Positions 24,504 through 33,900 of a stretch of 64,000 bases of DNA are shown in pieces. A model generated the notes under the pieces. That model saw nothing but the letters and a program-made list of their open reading frames with translations, ran no database searches and was not told the origin of the DNA. The stretch is from contig JAVBLR010000024.1 in NCBI GenBank assembly GCA_031553395.1, forward strand, positions 9,504 to 73,503, written 5' to 3'. Position 1 is the first letter of the stretch, and every line of letters begins with the position of its first letter. The translations under genes were made by a program, and so were the position numbers. This stretch comes from WRGA01 sp031553395 (GTDB lineage: Bacteria > Bacteroidota > Bacteroidia > Bacteroidales > WRGA01).

Positions 24504-26087
24504 ATGGAGAAAAATTACGTGAAGTTATTTTTATTCTTGTCGATTTTATTTTCCTCAACAGTGTTGAGTGCCAAGAATTATTATGCGTCTCCTACGGGAA
24601 CATCCACTGCTGCCGGAACGCTTGCCGCTCCGTTGAACATAACTACCGCTTTTGCAAAATCCGACTTGGATACTTTGTTTTTGCTGGGTGGACAATACAA
24701 TTTAACAGCTGCACAGAAATTTACTAAAACAGGCATAGCAACTGCCCGTAAGGCATTATTCGCTTACGAAAATGAAAAACCGATACTTGATTTTAGGGGA
24801 GAAGCTTATGGAAGTCGAGGTGTACAGTTTTCAGGGGCATATCTTCATGTAAAAGGAATTGTAATTTGCTATTCGGGGAAAAACGGCTTCTACAATGAAT
24901 CCAATTATTCTATTTTTGAAAATTGCGAAACGTATGGAAACGGAGATACCGGATTTCAGAATAGGGATTGTTGTGGAAATTTAATGCTGAATTGTGATTC
25001 ACATGATAATTTTGACTATCAATTAGGTGGAACAACTGCTGCTGATTATGGCGGTAATGCCGATGGTTTTGCAGATAAACAATATACCGATAATGGAGAC
25101 CCGAATATTTACGAAGGTTGTCGTTCGTGGAATAATTCGGATGATGGTTGGGATTTTTTTGACAAATATGGCAAAAGTCAAATTAAAAACAGTATTTGTT
25201 ATAAAAATGGGCCTGCTTCGTACGATATGCGTAACCATGCCCGCTATAATACGGATAAAACATGGTTTGACCAGTTTCAATCCGGGAAAACGGTTACAAG
25301 AAAAGATGGAAAATCGTATACGATAACACTTGCTAATTATACGAATATGGGTAATGGAAATGGATTTAAATTAGGAGGGAATTATTCGACCCATAATGTG
25401 GATGTTATCAATTGTTTGTCTGCACAAAATACTGTCAAAGGATTTGACCAGAATAATAACAATGGTACTATGACACTTTACAATAATACGGCTTACAATA
25501 ATGGTAACGATTATGGTTTTAACAATTCGAGTTATGGTACGCTTATTATTAAAAACTGTGTGAGTTTGGCAAGTAAAGGTTCGAATACCTTAAATTCAAA
25601 AACGAAAACCAATGTAAATAATTCGTGGAATACTTCCGGTGTAACTTGTAATTCTGCCGATTTTGTAAGTACGGATGCAACAGTTATTACTACAGCCCGC
25701 AAACCTGACGGAAGCCTTGCTGATATCTCATTTATGCATTTGGTCAAAGGCAGTGATTTGATTGATGCCGGAGTAAATGTCGGATTGCCGTATTCTGGTA
25801 AAGCGCCTGATTTGGGATGTTATGAATTTGATGATAATACAAATTATTTACCAGCTGTAACAAAGGAGAATAAATTCAAATTAATTCAACAAGGAAATAA
25901 CCTAATAATTGCCGGAGCCGAAAAAGAGATGAATACAATTGTACTGTATAATATTTCCGGACAGGTTATAGCAACTGCTGAAAATACATTTTCTATAAAT
26001 ATAAACGGCGTACCTAAAGGAGTTTATTTAATCAAATTAACAGATATTAATCGTAATATTTCGATCGGTAAATTTTTAAAACGATAA
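24504..26087 (+). CDS. PL9-like pectate lyase with T9SS sorting domain
   Basis: A 527-residue secreted protein with a signal peptide (about residues 1-23) and a right-handed parallel beta-helix. The PL9 active-site pattern is present: D187 in NADGFADK, D213, D214 and D217 in NNSDDGWD for calcium, and K289 in GNGFKLGG as the candidate base. There is an insert of about 35 residues between the last two compared with the enterobacterial Pel9A. The last ~75 residues form a type A T9SS C-terminal domain (NNLIIAGAEKEMNTIVLYNI, GVPKGVYLIKL). The protein should therefore be exported by the T9SS encoded just upstream and cut by PorU. The likely substrate is polygalacturonate, but activity is inferred. 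Confidence 0.85.
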   Translation: MEKNYVKLFLFLSILFSSTVLSAKNYYASPTGTSTAAGTLAAPLNITTAFAKSDLDTLFLLGGQYNLTAAQKFTKTGIATARKALFAYENEKPILDFRGEAYGSRGVQFSGAYLHVKGIVICYSGKNGFYNESNYSIFENCETYGNGDTGFQNRDCCGNLMLNCDSHDNFDYQLGGTTAADYGGNADGFADKQYTDNGDPNIYEGCRSWNNSDDGWDFFDKYGKSQIKNSICYKNGPASYDMRNHARYNTDKTWFDQFQSGKTVTRKDGKSYTITLANYTNMGNGNGFKLGGNYSTHNVDVINCLSAQNTVKGFDQNNNNGTMTLYNNTAYNNGNDYGFNNSSYGTLIIKNCVSLASKGSNTLNSKTKTNVNNSWNTSGVTCNSADFVSTDATVITTARKPDGSLADISFMHLVKGSDLIDAGVNVGLPYSGKAPDLGCYEFDDNTNYLPAVTKENKFKLIQQGNNLIIAGAEKEMNTIVLYNISGQVIATAENTFSININGVPKGVYLIKLTDINRNISIGKFLKR

Positions 26088-26106
26088 TTTCATAAATGAT
26101 TACAAC

Positions 26107-26154
26107 AAAAACTCCTGAAAGAATAAACATTGTCAATTCTTTCAGGAGTTTTTG
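26107..26154 (+). terminator. Terminator of PL9 gene
   Basis: AAAACTCCTGAAAGAA and TTCTTTCAGGAGTTTT around a 13-nt loop are followed by TGTT, giving a strong stem and T run. Confidence 0.85.
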
Positions 26155-26195
26155 TTATGATGATATTACATTTTTGATTTTGATATCTGGTTTAG

Positions 26196-27065
26196 CTATA
26201 AGTTTGAAGTCGAAAAAGTATCTCCATACTTTATATTTCCGGTTTCATATCCTTTGTAAAACCATTTTTTGCGTTGAGCTGAAGTCCCATGCGTAAATGA
26301 ATCGGGAACTACATATCCTTGACTTTGTTTTTGCAGTCGATCATCTCCAACCGCAGATGCAGCATTCATTGCTTCATCAATATCCCCGGGTTCCAAGCTG
26401 TTAAACATTTTTTGTGCATAATGCGCCCATAATCCGGCATAAAAATCTGCCTGAAGTTCCAATTTTACCGTGAGCGCGTTTGCTTGGGATTGATTCATCC
26501 TTTTACTCAATACATTATATTCATCCATAATTCCCAGTAATTTTTGAACATGATGTCCAACTTCATGGGCAATTACGTATGCAAAAGCAAAATCACCTCC
26601 AGCACCAAGTTTACTACCCATTTCATCATAAAAAGAAAGATCAATATAGATTTTTTCATCTCCGGGACAATAAAAAGGGCCTGTAGCTTTTGACGCATAT
26701 CCGCATGCTGAGGAAACAGCTCCGCGATATAAAACTAATTTAGGTTTCCGGTATGTTGCTCCCATTTGATTAAATATATTTGACCAAACATCTTCAGTGT
26801 CAGCTAAAACAACCGATACAAACATTGCCAAGGAATCATCCTTAGCTTCCGAAACTCCGCCATTAGCCGGTTGATAATGTTGTTCCACGGCATTATCAAC
26901 CATCAATAGCCGAATAACATCCATCGGATTTCCACCCAATAACCAAACTACGATTACTATAATTATACCAAGACATCCACCTTTGAAAACATTGCGGCCA
27001 CCTCCTCCGGAAGCTCCTCGTGCATCCTCAATATTACTACTTCCTCTACGTCCTATCCATTTCAT
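26196..27065 (-). CDS. YpfJ-family neutral zinc metallopeptidase
   Basis: A 289-residue membrane-anchored metalloprotease-like protein. The N terminus is MKWIGRRGSSNIEDARG, followed by a Gly-rich stretch and one transmembrane helix (about residues 29-44, GGCLGIIIVIVVWLLGG). The zinc motif HEVGH (H167, E168, H171) follows AYVIA, and downstream ELQADFYAGLWAHYA is conserved in the family. C121 and C133 may form a disulfide. Members are known as YpfJ or KPN_02809 and have no firmly known substrate. It lies downstream of the metal-type TonB receptor on the same strand but behind a terminator. Confidence 0.9.
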   Translation of the reverse strand: MKWIGRRGSSNIEDARGASGGGGRNVFKGGCLGIIIVIVVWLLGGNPMDVIRLLMVDNAVEQHYQPANGGVSEAKDDSLAMFVSVVLADTEDVWSNIFNQMGATYRKPKLVLYRGAVSSACGYASKATGPFYCPGDEKIYIDLSFYDEMGSKLGAGGDFAFAYVIAHEVGHHVQKLLGIMDEYNVLSKRMNQSQANALTVKLELQADFYAGLWAHYAQKMFNSLEPGDIDEAMNAASAVGDDRLQKQSQGYVVPDSFTHGTSAQRKKWFYKGYETGNIKYGDTFSTSNL

Positions 27066-27083
27066 GCAAAATCCTATTTTGAA

Positions 27084-27127
27084 TTAAGAAGCTATTTAAA
27101 TTTTTACAAATTTAAATAGCTTCTTAA
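27084..27127 (-). terminator. Terminator of TonB receptor gene
   Basis: A long stem, TTAAGAAGCTATTTAAA with TTTAAATAGCTTCTTAA, around a short TTTTACAA loop. It lies between the receptor stop (27145) and the metallopeptidase start. Confidence 0.75.
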
Positions 27128-27144
27128 AAAATTCAAAAATACAA

Positions 27145-29379
27145 TTATTTTGGTAAATTGAATCTCATTCCCAAATAAAACTTCCTTCCATGCGTTGGCC
27201 CCCAAACCATTGTTGCGTCAAAATTGTCGCCATAAGGCTGATTCGCTGCAATAATCGGATTTTTTTGTGTAAAATCACTTAGGTTTTCACCACCAAGGTA
27301 AATAGACCAGTTTTTGAAATATTTGGTTATTTGAGCGTTGAATATGGTGTATGAGTTAAATCGTTTGTCCCATAAAGGATTTAATTCATCCGGAGTAGGC
27401 ATTCTTCCACCACCATTAAATTGAGTGGTAAAGTCAAATTGCCATTTTTCCAAAGGTGTTTTGTAGGAAGCTGTAATCAAGCCTTTATATTTACTTGTTA
27501 AAGGCTTTTCCATTAAAATTCCATTATAGGTTGATTTGGAATCTGTAATACGGTAAGCTGCAGTTAGATTAAATCCTTCAAAGAACGGATAAGAAGCTTC
27601 CACCTGAAAATTACCTGCATACGACTTTCCATCTAAATTATAAAAGCTTACAGCATGCGGATTTGTATCCATATCGACTACGACCTGATTTACAAAATCA
27701 GTATAATAATATTCGGTATTCAATGTCAGATCTTTCCCAAAAACAGGCAAGGTAAACATTGCACTGATTCCATAATTCCAAGCTTCTTCCTGATTCAATT
27801 TGTCAGAATAACCATTAATAACACGGCTGCTTGCAAATAAATAATTGTTTTCGGCCAAAACATTTGCAGTTCGATAACCTTTTCCGGCAGAGCCTCTGAA
27901 TTGCAGCCATGGAGTTGCATTGTATTTTACATGCAAGCGAGGTGTTACAAAAAAATCATATCGACTTGAATAATCAGCTCTTATACCGGCTAATAAAACA
28001 AGTTTTTCATGCAAATCCAGTGTGTATTGTGCGTATATTCCCGGAACATTTTCGTGATTATTGAATGGTGTATTATTCAGTGTTTGTCGAAAACCATCAT
28101 AATTAAAACTCAATCCGGTACTTAGCTTGTGCATGTGGGAAAATTCTGTTTCATACATCAAACTTGCATATACATTGCTTTGGGTTACATCATAACGAGT
28201 AAGGCTATCTCCTGGTTGATGATTTAGGGCTCCGAATCCTGCATTTTGATCGTGATAAGAACCCGAAAGAATCAATGCAATACTACTTTCTCCATCATTC
28301 AATGTATACGCATTTTTGGTGAAAGCCTCAATCCTGCTTGTATTAATATCCACCTGGAAGGGGCTGTACGAAATATCTGAAGTTTCATCCTGCCCGCTTT
28401 TTCTGTTTTCATTAATATATTTGATACCGGCCTGAGACATATAATGCCCATTTTGATATGCCCAACGGTTGAATATATTAAATTGTTTTCGTTTGGGAAT
28501 ATCCAAAAATCCATCGCCATTATCATCGTGAGTTGCAGATTCGTTGGAGTAATGAGCTAATAATCCGGTTGATAATTTATCATTCAACATATATGCTGCA
28601 TCTGCATTTGCTTCGTAACGGCCGGCATCGCTGACAAATAAGTTTACAGATAACGGATTAGCAGTCTGAGGCTTTTTATATTCGACATTGATTTGTCCCG
28701 TTAATGCTTCGTATCCGTTTTTTACAGAGGATGTTCCCTTTGAAACCTGAATACTTTCCATCCATGGTCCGGGAACATAATCAAGTCCATAAAGGGATGC
28801 CGCTCCTCTGAAATTGGGATAATTTTCAGTCAACATTTGCACATAAGTTCCTGATAATCCAAGTAATTTAATTTGTCTTGCTCCTGTTGCCGCATCACTG
28901 TAGGATACATCAACTGAAGGATTTGTTTCAAAACTTTCGGCTAAGCTACAACAAGCAGCCCGGCAAAGTTCAGCATAAGAAATTTTTTGTGTATTCAAAG
29001 GAGACATACTTGAAGTAATAGTACTCATCTGACGTTTATTGACCGTTACTTCATTTAATTCAATACCTTCTTTTAATACGATTTTCAACGAATGATCATG
29101 TCCGTCGGAATGACTATGCCCATCTTGGATAATTGCAAATTGCTGCTTCTCATATCCAACAGAACTAACTTCCAACAAGGAATCCTGAGGAGAAACTTCA
29201 ATGCTGAAGAATCCTTTTACATCAGTTGCTATTCCTTTTTGGGAATAAGGAAAATATATACTTGCTCCGATAATAGGCCGATTCTTGGAATCATACACAT
29301 GTCCGGTTACAGGCTCATTATTCGAATATATAAAAATGGAATTTATTGTAATTAATAAGAATAAAAATAAACGATTCAT
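27145..29379 (-). CDS. TonB-dependent receptor, probable metal type
   Basis: A 744-residue outer-membrane receptor. A signal peptide is followed by a carboxypeptidase-D-like domain (GHVYDSKNRPIIGASIYFPY) with a His/Asp-rich loop, DGHSHSDGHDH, at residues 86-96. The TonB box region is ELNEVTVNKRQ. A Cys cluster (AELCRAACCS; C139, C143, C144) begins the plug, which continues SVDVSYSDAATGARQIKLLG and ESIQVSKGTSSVKNG. A 22-strand barrel ends KFYLGMRFNLPK. The His-rich loop and cysteines suggest a metal or metallophore ligand such as copper or zinc. The adjacent Cys/His-rich protein supports this. The substrate is an inference. Confidence 0.85.
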   Translation of the reverse strand: MNRLFLFLLITINSIFIYSNNEPVTGHVYDSKNRPIIGASIYFPYSQKGIATDVKGFFSIEVSPQDSLLEVSSVGYEKQQFAIIQDGHSHSDGHDHSLKIVLKEGIELNEVTVNKRQMSTITSSMSPLNTQKISYAELCRAACCSLAESFETNPSVDVSYSDAATGARQIKLLGLSGTYVQMLTENYPNFRGAASLYGLDYVPGPWMESIQVSKGTSSVKNGYEALTGQINVEYKKPQTANPLSVNLFVSDAGRYEANADAAYMLNDKLSTGLLAHYSNESATHDDNGDGFLDIPKRKQFNIFNRWAYQNGHYMSQAGIKYINENRKSGQDETSDISYSPFQVDINTSRIEAFTKNAYTLNDGESSIALILSGSYHDQNAGFGALNHQPGDSLTRYDVTQSNVYASLMYETEFSHMHKLSTGLSFNYDGFRQTLNNTPFNNHENVPGIYAQYTLDLHEKLVLLAGIRADYSSRYDFFVTPRLHVKYNATPWLQFRGSAGKGYRTANVLAENNYLFASSRVINGYSDKLNQEEAWNYGISAMFTLPVFGKDLTLNTEYYYTDFVNQVVVDMDTNPHAVSFYNLDGKSYAGNFQVEASYPFFEGFNLTAAYRITDSKSTYNGILMEKPLTSKYKGLITASYKTPLEKWQFDFTTQFNGGGRMPTPDELNPLWDKRFNSYTIFNAQITKYFKNWSIYLGGENLSDFTQKNPIIAANQPYGDNFDATMVWGPTHGRKFYLGMRFNLPK

Positions 29380-29407
29380 ATTTAATAATTTATAGATTAA
29401 AAAATAC

Positions 29408-29432
29408 TTTGTGTTTGAACATTAAACACAAA
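29408..29432. promoter_or_regulatory. Palindrome upstream of TonB receptor gene
   Basis: TTTGTGTTT and AAACACAAA (9-bp arms, 7-nt centre) lie about 30 nt before the receptor ATG. The size and place suit a repressor operator such as a metal-sensing dimer. It could alternatively be a hairpin in the transcript of the upstream gene. Confidence 0.4.
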
Positions 29433-29440
29433 GGAAAATG

Positions 29441-29462
29441 AGGATTATTCGTTAATAATCCT
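29441..29462 (-). terminator. Hairpin between Cys/His-rich gene and TonB receptor gene
   Basis: AGGATTATT and AATAATCCT with a CGTT loop lie 25 nt past the stop of the Cys/His-rich gene. On the minus strand it is followed by CATTTTCC, a weak T run, so it may only attenuate. Confidence 0.5.
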
Positions 29463-29487
29463 GTAATTTAATATAAATTATTAAAAA

Positions 29488-29946
29488 TTAAATCAGAAGA
29501 GTAGAATGATGAGCCAATATATCCCGGGAAGAATAAACCGGTAAAATATATGCTTGAAGATTATATTGTTGAGATTTTAATGCCGCTACTTCGTCTAATG
29601 TATATAAAAAGATAAAAGGCAGGTCGATTACAGGTACATCAATTTGTATGTTGTGGTTATATGAATTTAAATCAAACTTATAGCTGGTTATGCTGCAATG
29701 TTTCTCATTATCAGAGCAAGAACTATTGTCTTGATGTTTAGAATGTTCAGGTTTTGAGTGAGAAGTTGAACAACAGGATTGATTGTCAGCTTTGTGGATT
29801 TTATGACATTCATCAGATAAAGCAGCCTCAACGCCAAAGTCTTGGCAATTAGAGCAGCAAAACTGACTTAGATAAAATCCCGACCCACCATAAAAGCATA
29901 AGCAAGCGAGCAAAATCCACACTATATTAGTTGGTTTGAAAAGCAT
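29488..29946 (-). CDS. Cys/His-rich small membrane protein (HYC_CC_PP-like)
   Basis: A 152-residue protein with one N-terminal hydrophobic helix (IVWILLACLCFYGGSGFYL) and a Cys/His-rich exported stretch. That stretch includes QFCCSNCQDFG, DECHKIHK, SCCSTSHSKPEHSKH and SCSDNEKHCS. It resembles the Bacteroidota HYC_CC_PP family found beside metal-related TonB receptors. The likely role is binding or relaying a soft or transition metal in the periplasm. It is first in a probable two-gene unit with the receptor. The -7 box is so close to the ATG that the mRNA may be leaderless. Confidence 0.7.
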   Translation of the reverse strand: MLFKPTNIVWILLACLCFYGGSGFYLSQFCCSNCQDFGVEAALSDECHKIHKADNQSCCSTSHSKPEHSKHQDNSSCSDNEKHCSITSYKFDLNSYNHNIQIDVPVIDLPFIFLYTLDEVAALKSQQYNLQAYILPVYSSRDILAHHSTLLI

Positions 29947-29950
29947 AGTG

Positions 29951-29958
29951 CAAAAGTA
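29951..29958 (-). promoter_or_regulatory. -7 box directly before Cys/His-rich gene
   Basis: TACTTTTG on the minus strand ends only 4 nt before the ATG at 29944-29946. The predicted transcript would begin at or next to the start codon. The rest of the gap to 30253 holds a CCTAAA/TTTAGG hairpin (30010-30030) and the divergent promoter at 30042-30070. Confidence 0.4.
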
Positions 29959-30041
29959 ATAGTAAAAAGCATACCTTCTGAAAAAATGTCTTGAAAATTA
30001 TTCTAAAGCCCTAAATTTTGAAACTTTAGGTATCGTTATGA

Positions 30042-30070
30042 TTGTATTTGAAAAAAGTATTTTACTTTTG
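30042..30070 (+). promoter_or_regulatory. Promoter upstream of FAH-porU region
   Basis: TTG (30042-30044), an 18-nt spacer and TACTTTTG (30063-30070) form a good promoter. It leaves a leader of about 177 nt before the FAH gene, in which I see no ORF. Confidence 0.55.
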
Positions 30071-30253
30071 TGTGCCGAAATCTGCAGTGATAAATAGCAT
30101 GAGGCTATAATTGCGATTAGGCATATTAAAAGATATTTCGTGTCCTTTTGGCAGTTTCTTTTACTTAAAAACATACGAGTAAAAAAGGAAAATGAGTTCC
30201 GTTAAATATTAATAATATATTCTAATTAAAAATCCACTATTAGGATAATCTAG

Positions 30254-30868
30254 ATGAAGATAATTGCGATTGGTCTGAATTATTCCGAACACAATAAAGA
30301 GATGGATAATCCGTTTTTTCCAAAGGAGCCTGTTGTTTTCTTGAAACCGGATTCTGCTTTATTAAAGGATGGAAAACCCTTTTTTATTCCTGATTTTTCT
30401 CAGGACTTGCAGTATGAAGCTGAAATTGTGGTTCGAATAAATCGTTTGGGAAAAAATATAGCAGAAAAATTTGCATCTCGTTATTATGATGCTATTACAA
30501 TTGGAATTGATTTTACGGCACGGGATTTGCAAAAAAGCTTAAGGGAGCAAGGGTATCCTTGGGAAATATCTAAAGGTTTTGATAATTCTGCCGCTATTGG
30601 AAATTTTGTCTCGGTAGAGCATTTTTCAGATATACAGAATTTGGATTTTTCCTTAAAAATAAATGAAAAGATTGTACAAAAGGATAATTCCCGGAATATG
30701 ATTTTCGGAATAAATAAGATAATTGCTTATGTAAGTCAATTCTTTACATTGAAGATAGGAGATTTAATATTTACAGGAACTCCTGCAGGTGTTGGAAAAG
30801 TAGAGCCTAATGATCGATTGGAAGGATTTATTGGCAATGAAAAGTTGTTGGATTTTTATGTGAAATAA
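30254..30868 (+). CDS. Fumarylacetoacetate hydrolase-family protein
   Basis: A 204-residue stand-alone FAH fold. Conserved blocks are IIAIGLNYSEHNKEM, EPVVFLKPDSALL, LQYEAEIVVRI (metal-binding Glu residues), GIDFTARDLQ, WEISKGFDNSAAIG and the final IGDLIFTGTPAGVG. Such short members act as acylpyruvases or decarboxylases, for example oxaloacetate tautomerase/decarboxylase types. The reaction here is not fixed. It lies 59 nt before the first porU gene on the same strand and may share its transcript. Confidence 0.88.
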   Translation: MKIIAIGLNYSEHNKEMDNPFFPKEPVVFLKPDSALLKDGKPFFIPDFSQDLQYEAEIVVRINRLGKNIAEKFASRYYDAITIGIDFTARDLQKSLREQGYPWEISKGFDNSAAIGNFVSVEHFSDIQNLDFSLKINEKIVQKDNSRNMIFGINKIIAYVSQFFTLKIGDLIFTGTPAGVGKVEPNDRLEGFIGNEKLLDFYVK

Positions 30869-30927
30869 GATATAAGGTATTTATTATTTTTTGATAAGGG
30901 GTATTTGATATTATAAAATTTAAGCGC

Positions 30928-33900
30928 ATGAGATTTTTTACCATATTGATATTCAGTTTATTTATTTCTATATCTACCGTATGTGTAGGTGAAACTACCA
31001 AACATTCCTACAAAGCAACATCTATTTTATCTTCTGGAAAATGGATAAAGATAAAAGTAAAAGAAACAGGAGTCTATAAGATTACTTATGAGAAATTGCT
31101 TGAATGGGGATTTTCAAATCCGGCGAATATCCAAGTTTACGGATATGGCGGTTGGCCTTTGGATGAAGATTTCAGAAATTCCCGTATTGATGATTTGCCA
31201 CAAGTATCTACTTGGGTAGAAAAGGGTGCAGATAATATTTTTAATGCAGGTGATTACATCCTTTTTTATGCAAGAGGAACAATAAAATGGGAGTATAAAT
31301 CGGGGGAATTTATACATACCAACAATCCGTATAGTGTGTATAGTTATTATTTCATTACAGAAAGCGAATCTCCAACTAAGCAGATGAATTTGAAACAAGG
31401 TTCTTCATCATTTACACAAGAGATTACTAGTTTTTCCGATTATATGGTTCATGAAAAAGAGCTGGTTAATATAGGAAGATTCGGAAGAGAGTTTTATGGG
31501 GAAGATTTTTCGATAAATACAAGCCAGAGCTTTACATTTTTTACACCAGGTATAAATAATAATACAGGCAAAGTAACAGTTAATTTTATATCAAAGAATG
31601 ATGGTGCATCGGTACCATTAACTGTGAAAATTAATGAATATACTTTTTCGGGAAGTATATCTAAGACAACTGATTCATCTACCGATTTAGCAATGGAAGG
31701 GACTGTGGCTAGTAATTGGACAGGTGCGAAACCGGAAACAAATACAGTAAATCTAACATATGGAGCAGCCGGACGCTCAAATACCCGGCTCAATTATATT
31801 CGGTTAAATTTTGATAGGGAGTTAAAATTTTATGATAAATCATTTTTAGCATTTAGAAGTATAAATGCTGTTGGTAGAGTCATAAAATATACGATTAGTA
31901 ATTCAAATTCGAATGTGAGAATTTGGAATGTTAGTGATGTCTCGAATATTCAACAGATGGAAGATAGCTTCTTAGACAACAAAACGTCTTTTAATTTAAA
32001 CTCTACGTCGTTAGAAGAATTTGTAGCAGTAGATGTAAAAGGTAACTTTCTGGAACCCGAATTTGAAGAAGTAATTACCACACAGAATTTACATGCCTTG
32101 CCACAAACGGATATGATAATAATTACACATTTGGATTTTAATACACAAGCAGATAGAATTGCAGAATGGCATAGAACTCATGATAATTTACGTGTGCATG
32201 TAGTAACGTCAGATCAGATTTATAATGAATTTTCTTCAGGTACTCCCGATGCAAGTGCATACCGTTGGTTTATGAAAATGTTTTATGATAGGGGGAAAAA
32301 TCTAGGAAATGAAAGTGAATTGCCGAAATATCTATTATTGATAGGTGATGGAGTTTTTGATAATAGACAATTACTTGCAGAATGGGTAAACTATCCTAAA
32401 TCTGATTATTTGTTGACCTATCAATCTCAAAATTCAACAAGTACTGTAAATACATATGTTACAGATGATTATTTTGGTTTTTTGGATGATAGCAATACAA
32501 CAGAAATGAAGAAAAATAAATTAAATATTGGAGTAGGACGTTTTCCAGTAAAATCATTGCAAGAAGCTAAAAATGTTGTTGATAAAACGATAAACTATGC
32601 AAAAAACGATAAACTTGGTGCTTGGAAGAATAATTTATGCTTTATAGCTAATGCTGGAGATGAACAACTTCACATGATGCAAGCAGATTCGGTGGCTCGA
32701 AATTTCGTAGAAAAAGGAAATAAAGAATACGTAGTAAACAAAATATATATAGGAACGTTTAAACGGGATGAATCAGCCTCAGGATGTTTATATCCCGATG
32801 CAAGAAAGAAATTCTTTAATTTGTTTGATTCTGGAACACTTATTTTAAATTTTACAGGCCATGGAAATGTTAGTAGTTTTGGAGATAATCGTTTTTTTGT
32901 AAAAACAGACCCACTTGGTTTAAAGAATGAGAAGTTGCCTTTCTTTATTACTGCCACATGTGAATTTTCACGTTTCGATGATTTCACAAATGTAGCAGGA
33001 GAAGAAATGCTTTTAAATCCAAATGGTGGAGTAATTGGATTGTTTTCTACAACTCGCACAGTAAATTCAACTCCTAACTTTAAAATTAATAAGGCAATAA
33101 GTAATAATTTATTCCGTAAGGATGCAACTGGAAAATATCTTCGATTAGGAGATATTATGCGATTGGCTAAGAATACATCTTCTCCATCAGATATGAATTT
33201 AAGTGAAGATCTAAACAAATTGAATTTTATATTACTTGGAGATCCGGCATTAACATTGGCTTATCCTGAATATAAAGCGGCAATAACAAAAATTAATGGA
33301 GCTAATGTTGATGGGCAAGTAAATACTATTGCTTCTGGAGTAACAGTAAATATGTCAGGAATTATTACAGCACCATCAGGTGTTCAAGCTTCTGATTTTT
33401 CAGGAGAGGTATTTTTTAATGTTTACGATTCTAAGCTATGGATGGATCAGATTATTGCAGAGAGAACGGTAAATCAACAAATAATAAAGGATATTACAAA
33501 TATATATGAACAATCAAAAATTTTGTTCTCTGGAAGAGTCCCAGTAGTGAATGGTACATTTTCTTTATCATTTACAATGCCTAAAGATATTAATTATACA
33601 AATGAACTTGGTCGGATTAATATTTATGCTGTAAATAATTCGAAAAATATTGAGGCACAAGGATACTTTGATGGATTTAAAATTGGTGGTTCTGATAATA
33701 CAATTGCATTTAATGATGATGTTGCACCTGTAATCAATTCTTTGTATATAGGAAATTCCAATTTTAGTGACGGAGATAGAGTTAAGGACCAATCGGAGTT
33801 TGTGGTTGAAGTTGAAGATAATGGTTCCGGAATAAATGCATTAGGTTCTGGAATAGGACGTAATGTTACTTTAACAATAGATAATTCTCCGTCTCAAATA

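Noticed and set aside
32670..33218. 182-residue minus-strand ORF inside porU copy 1
   Set aside because: It is antisense to the catalytic domain of the sortase, with no promoter and no recognisable domain.
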